64,000 bases of DNA from NCBI GenBank assembly GCA_032871835.1, contig CM065301.1, forward strand, positions 21,717,291 through 21,781,290. The letters are read 5' to 3'. Shown here piece after piece: positions 58,873-64,000 of the stretch; positions within the stretch are counted from its first letter, which is position 1, and each line of letters starts with the position of its first letter. Source of the stretch: Dipteronia dyeriana. Taxonomy: Eukaryota; Streptophyta; Magnoliopsida; Sapindales; Sapindaceae. The position numbers and the translations under genes are program-made. A model generated the notes under the pieces. The model was not told the origin of the DNA. It searched no databases and was given only the letters and a program-made list of their open reading frames with translations.

Positions 58873-61511
58873 TCATTCCACGGTGGAGTCCCTGTTAGGG
58901 CACGTCTGTTTGTTGTGGCCAACTGAATGACAGATGCTACACTTGCGGCAGTATTCTTTAGGAATAACTCTGCTCGGACCTTCATTAATCAAAGGTAGGT
59001 TAGAACATCTCCTGAAATTATGGTTTGGTTGTCCACATCTCCTACACGACTGTGTAGTTGTCCTCTCTAAAGACGAGATATGTCGACCGGCCCTCGGGCG
59101 TTTTGCTTGTCTCCTGGAGATTGTATTCAAAACCACCCTCTCAACGATGTCAGGTGGAAGGATGTCCAACCGGTATAATAGGAACCGAGTACGCGTCAAT
59201 AAGCGTATGTCCCTTGTAGTAGTCTGCACACAGGGATGTGAAATCCAAGTTTAGCTCCCTGTAAAAATAATGAAAATGATGAGATTTACAATTTCGTAAT
59301 ATCAACCGTATACTAAAAATTCTGATGTACCTTGCGGTAGCTCGTGCGTGAGAACATGGAAGATGGTCCATTAGGAATTTATTGTATGTGCAGGTATTCC
59401 GGGCTAAGTCAACAATCCATTATTTTTCAGACCGCTTCACCGATAATATGTTCCAGTCGACTGGATTTACGGTCGTAAAACCGCACTTCTCCACAAGTTT
59501 TAGGATAACAAGATGTGCTGTGTCGGTCAACTGATGAGGCATGGACTGTACAGACCTATGGTGCTCGTGAAACTAATATTAAAACATATTCATAATGAAC
59601 TTTGCCAGAGTCAACATAGGCAATTGTCGTGCAAATTTTAGGCAAGAGTTTATGCATTCTGCAGCATTTGTTGTCATCACCCTGTACCTTCTGTCGGGGC
59701 AGTGTACACGGAATCACTTGTGTGGACCAGCATCATTTACATAATCAAATGCATTCTGGTGCAAGTTTATAATTCTTCCATGTTCCGGTTGTATTCCAAC
59801 TCGGTGTACGCTCAAGCTGTTTTGTCCATTATTACGGCAACATCCTTTCTGTGATATAGTTTCTTAATATTTTCATAAAAGTGCTAGCAACATATGATAT
59901 GGGTGGCATAAGGGGACACTTTAGAAATCCTTGCTTTAGTGCTTGCATGTCGATCATAAATGAAAACCAGATCATCTATATGACCAAGGGCACCTTTCAA
60001 GCAATCCAAAAACCATCCACATGATAGTTTGTTTTCTGAGTCCCCGTACCCAAAAGCAATTGGATACACCCGTTCATTCCTATCTTGTGCAGTTGCAACA
60101 AGCATTGTACCCCTAAATCTTCCTTTTAAATTGGTACCATCAACGACAATAACTGAAGGTATACATCTCTGGAATCCTCTAAGTTATGCACCAACGATAT
60201 GAAAAAGTAGAGGAATTTACCATCTTTGTCACACTGTAAGACAGTGATTGTGTCAGGATTTTTTTGTTCCAACACGTAGCCGAATGATGGCAGTAGCTGG
60301 AAGGTTTCCTCATGCGTTCCATAGGTCAGTGACAACGTATAATCGAGGGTTTGATGTGCCTTACTGTAGATGGTTTGGATGTCATACATTGTTTTCATGT
60401 CGGCGATTATGTCCTTCGGACGTATTAGTCGACCATATTGTTGTTGAAGTCTAGGTGCTACTATTTCTCTAATTATGACTGCACTAGTTTGTCGGTGGCG
60501 GCGGTGAATCTCCTCCAATGGATAAGTGTGTCTGTTGACAAAACTTCTTACTTGGAAGTATGTCCCTTCATCTCTCATCACCGCTCTTAACTTCCACATA
60601 TAGTTGTCCATCAAACAAATCAGATGTAACGTTGTCTTATTGGATGTTTTCACTTTCCACTCGAAGTTCTGCCATATTGCAAAATGCACAATCAGTCTCT
60701 TCAAATCCTGTTTAGTAGGAAAAAATTGCCCTTTATATATCATGCTTGTAGGTTCATCTTCTACCAAGTTCCTGCTTCCACCCATACCAAACGAGTATGA
60801 TTCTGCTTATGGAATAAACCACATTATGGCATTATTAGAATCATTTGTAGTTATATTAGGCTGGACCTCAGAGGTCCTAATTATATATGCTGCACTGGAA
60901 CTACGTCTGTGTAAACGTCTTGCATGTTTTTTCGTTTGGACAGGTTCTTCATCTTCCTCATTGTTCGCTATATTATCTACCAGATGCAAATTTGCCTTAT
61001 TATCAACATCATGAATTGGCACAACATTCAGTTCATTGTTCCGCTCAGTGTACATCTCATTGTATTAGTGGTTGTACTGCCCATCATTCATCTCAATTTG
61101 ACAACCAAAGACATCGTCGAATTAAGGTCCAACTATATCACCATGGTCGGATACTTCCGGTGGGACACCACATATGTTTTGTTGTCCTTCGATCCCATTT
61201 CTTTTTGTGAACAGCTGGTTGATTCCGCTAAACGATTGAAATTGTTGGGTGTTTTCACGATGAGGGATATCTTCAGCTATCACATATCCTGTTGCCCTCT
61301 CAATTAGACTAACACATACTTGAGGGATCACCCTATCTTCCCCTAGCATAAACTGAACATCATCGTCGCTTCTTATAACTGTATGACATGTTGTCCCAGG
61401 AACAATTGATATAGACCGTATGTCAACAATGTATTTGTTCACATCATACTTTACAACGATTTGCATGATCAACACCAGTTCTTCGTAAGTCATATTCTTT
61501 GACACATACAA
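58873..61511 (-). pseudogene. MURA-type Mutator transposase remnant
   Basis: Minus-strand blocks in order. 61122-61511 is an N-terminal region (MYVSKNMTYEELVLIMQ). 60807-61055 is acidic/basic. 60126-60785 is the MuDR DNA-binding type region (FFPTKQDLKRLIVHFAIWQNFEWKV, DNYMWKLRAVMRDEGTYFQV). The DDE core follows: VVDGTNLKGRFRGTMLVATAQD (about 60150-60090, first Asp), PIAFGYGDSENK, and LVFIYDRHAS near 59940 (second Asp). The SWIM finger CTCNKFLMDHLPCSHA lies near 59345-59400. The C-terminal zinc knuckle CRKCSICHSVGHNKQTCP ends at 58873. It would bind the TIRs and cut the element in the nucleus. Stops and shifts between blocks make it inactive. Confidence 0.85.
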
Positions 61512-61689
61512 TCCTTGGTTATTGAATCCTTGGTTATTGAATCCTTGGTTATTGGAACCTAAATACCTCTGACTTCCGTCGACTGTTGTAAGATATGAAT
61601 ATTCTCACCCGATCCATTGTCCTATGAAAATCATCATCACAAACTATTATTAACAAATTTAAAAAATATATTACATTTACAATTAATAA

Positions 61690-62060
61690 GAATTAAAAAA
61701 AATTCTTAACTGTAAGGAATCAAACATTTTTTGTAAGGGATCGATCCTTTTTCTATAATGTGACAGAGCTTTTTTTAACAAGAATCGAGCTTTTTATAAA
61801 TGGATCGATTTTTTTTTTGTAAGGGATCGTTAACTTTTTGTAAAGGATCTAGCTTTTTTGTAAGGGATCAAGCTTTTCTGTAAGAGATCGAGAACTTTTT
61901 GTAAGGGAAAAAAAACTTTTTGTAAGAGATCGAGTTTTTTTATAAGGGATCGAGAACTTTTTGTAAGGGATATAAAACTTTTTATAAGGGATCAATCATA
62001 TTTTTAAAATAATTGAGCTTTTTTACAAATAAAAAAAAAGCTCGGTCTAATATAAAATTA
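61690..62060 (+). repeat. GGGATCGAG tandem array, right arm of MULE
   Basis: About 15 tandem units of 18-24 bp with consensus TGTAAGGGATCGAGAACTTTT. It lies upstream of the minus-strand MURA gene and is related to the left-arm array, in the same orientation on the plus strand. Confidence 0.85.
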
Positions 62061-63021
62061 CCTCGATTTTTCTTTAAATAATCTCTGTCACATATGAAAA
62101 AAGCTCGGATCTATTATGAAAAACCTTGTAACCTAGAGAGAATATGTTCATACATATTCATACAAAAACCGGAACAACATATATATCATAAGGAATGAAT
62201 ACATTGTTAAACCACACAGAATGCATGTAAAATATCTTAAATGCATGAAAAAAAAATATAAGTGAAGATCATAAATATTTTTTACCTTCTTGTACAGAAT
62301 TTAGAGATAGACAAATTTTTTAGAGCGAGATATGAGTTGTAGATCAATTTTCAGACAATTTTTTTGGAGAGATACAGATGAGTGCAGAAAGTTGCCTTTA
62401 AAAAAATAAAGTTTATGGGCAATTTGGATAGTTCACCATAATAGGTATCTTTTAAACTTAAGTTATTAAACCGGTGATATCATCACAACACACAATAAAA
62501 AAGGTGATATATCTTATAATTTCCATTTATCTGTAAGCAACATAAATCTAATCCCTACCATGCACACATAACTTGCATCAGTGGGTTTCATCTTAAGTAT
62601 TCATAACCCATGAATGTGTTTTGTGATTCTACTGATTATTTTTTACCTTTTTTTATATATTAAGATTTTAGTCCCTCTAGTTTGCGTTTATCTGAATTTG
62701 ATCCAGTAGTTTTTGGAATTACTAAGTTTAGTCATTCTGTTAGAAATTCTGTTAAAACAAATGGTCTGACGTTGTCAAAAGGTATAATGACCAAAATGCC
62801 CTTAATGAAGGTTTCTGATGAAGGGTAGTATGGTAATTTCATATATAATTAATTAAAAAAAAAATAAAAAAAAAATTAATTTAATTTAAAATTTTAAAAA
62901 AACTAATTAAAAATTATTATTATTAAATGAATTAATTTCAAATGGATTTCTCCGACATTTTTTTTTAAAATTCAAAAAATGGATTCCTAATTTTTTCTTT
63001 AGAAATTAAATTAAAAATAAA

Positions 63022-63310
63022 AACCCATCCTTAATTCATCATTATCATTATAATCATCATTTTTTTTCAGAAATCGTATCAAACAAAAAACCCATCACCA
63101 ATTCATCATTATCATCACCATCATCATTTTTTTTCCAGAAATCATATCAAACAAAAAACCCATCACCAATTCATCATTATCATCATCAATCAAACACATC
63201 AGAATATCCAGACTTGACATCTACCAAATTAAAACCCTATTTTTTTTTTACAGAAATCATATCAACACGAAAACAAAATCCCCAATTCATCATTACCATC
63301 ATCAATCAAA
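63022..63310. repeat. Degenerate 66-bp tandem repeat
   Basis: Three to four diverged units share CAGAAATCRTATCAAACAAA and CAATTCATCATTATCATCA. Confidence 0.65.
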
Positions 63311-63740
63311 CACCACCAGAATATTAATCAGTCTTAATTACACAAACTACACAAAACGATCTAAATCTCAAATAAACCGAATCATAAACAACAAAAACCA
63401 CATAAATCAAATTGCGAAATCAAGCTTCAATCATCATCATATTTTTTCCATAAACCAAATCAAACCACATATCTCTGTGTCTACCCTATCGATATCCGAT
63501 CTCATCCCATCTCTCTCTAGATCGATCGATCATCTCCCCAATACCGCCACCATCAACCACCCACTGTCAACTACCCTGAAGCCAAGAAAGAAGAAAAAGA
63601 AGAAGAAGAAAAAGAGAGAGACATGGTCGTCGTCGTCGCGGTTTCGTTCGTCATCTTCACTGCTTCCTATCGTCGTCGCTTGGATGGTGGGAGGTTTTGA
63701 TGTGGTGATGAAAGTGAGAGAGAGATAGAGGAATTTTAAT

Positions 63741-63767
63741 ATTAGGGTTTGGTGATGATTTATGCGT

Positions 63768-63809
<42 letters not shown>

Positions 63810-63900
63810 TTTAGATTTAAATTTTAAATTTAATTAGTTTTTTTTTAATTATTAGGGTTTGGTGACGTTTTATGCGTGAAGAAAGAGAGAGAGAGAGAGA
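63741..63900. repeat. 110-bp tandem duplication with (GA)n tracts
   Basis: ATTAGGGTTTGGTGA followed by TTTATGCGTGAA and a GA run occurs twice, 110 bp apart; the first GA run covers 63770-63806. Confidence 0.75.
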
Positions 63901-64000
63901 AATTTTATATTTTAATTTTAATTGTTTATAATATTAATTGTTTTAATATAATTGTTTTAATTTTTAAAAATTTTACATTATTAAATTCCGGTTTGTAGAA

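Larger units (their letters stand above)
35440..62510. mobile_element. Ulp1-carrying Mutator-like element (about 27 kb with nested copias)
   Basis: Diverged inverted ends align by eye around TTGTGCAAATATCAC (about 35486) and the inverse GTGATATCATCACAA (about 62483). Inside are a plus-strand DUF1985-Ulp1 gene (36661-58658, split by two copia insertions) and a convergent minus-strand MURA transposase (58873-61511). This two-gene layout matches Kaonashi/CUMULE-type MULEs known in plants. Without the two insertions and their duplications the element would be about 8.5 kb. The exact edges and target duplication were not resolved (give or take about 40 bp). Confidence 0.72.
62511..64000. other. 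Repeat-rich region without a convincing gene
   Basis: It starts with a TTTTAGTCCCTCTAGTTTG-type repeat (62667). Next are degenerate tandem copies of about 66 bp around CCAATTCATCATTATCATCA and TTTCAGAAATCATATCAA (63022-63310). Then comes a CT-rich and poly-A/GA-rich stretch. ATTAGGGTTTGGTGA...TTTATGCGTGAA is duplicated at 63741 and 63851, each copy followed by (GA)n. The ORF at 63477-63728 is low complexity and not supported. Confidence 0.55.

Noticed and set aside
63477..63728. 83-codon Lys/Ser-rich ORF
   Set aside because: Low complexity (AAG and CGT runs) in a microsatellite region; no domain.

Overview
The window reads as plant nuclear DNA, most likely from a eudicot. It is AT-rich, has one spliced single-copy gene of plant type, and is otherwise filled with LTR retrotransposons, hAT, Mutator-like and MITE elements. 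No rRNA, tRNA or CRISPR feature was seen, and nothing points to a bacterial or organellar origin.

Layout. (1) 391-5930, minus strand: eleven exons of ORC1, the largest origin recognition complex subunit (basic N-terminus, PHD finger, BAH, AAA+ ATPase). The last exons lie off the left edge. A perfect E2F-type site sits about 65 bp upstream of its ATG. Two introns carry MITEs. This is the only host gene that looks intact. (2) 5931-9411: AT-rich intergenic DNA with fold-back repeats. (3) 9412-12793: a decayed hAT transposon with near-identical 8-bp target duplications. (4) 13360-18846, minus strand: a Ty1/copia element with three LTR copies and a small hAT MITE inside one LTR. (5) 19075-30913, plus strand: an 11.8-kb Ty3/gypsy element of the Tat type (second, archaeal-type RNase H; long 3' region with an antisense ORF), flanked by a perfect AATGT duplication. 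(6) 30919-35330: TIR elements, two of them nested. (7) about 35440-62510: a Mutator-like element (MULE) of the Ulp1-carrying kind. A DUF1985 plus Ulp1-protease gene runs on the plus strand and converges on a MURA transposase gene on the minus strand. Two copia elements have split the plus-strand gene: 38303-47986 (minus; TSD GTATA) and 48558-57463 (plus; SIRE-like; TSD CCAAG). (8) 62511-64000: simple and tandem repeats.

How the parts relate. Every mobile-element gene carries stops or frameshifts, so none looks autonomous. The nesting gives relative ages: the MULE is older than both of its copia insertions, copia 1 is older than the hAT MITE in its LTR, and one fold-back element is older than the TIR element that splits it. 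Many premature stops fit C-to-T change in methylated DNA. The points most worth follow-up are the composite MULE with its two terminal arrays of a GATCGAG-type repeat, the antisense ORF and tandem repeats of the Tat element, and two unrelated copia elements that both carry an extra RNase-H-tail-plus-LTR unit. Protein family calls come from motif recognition alone.
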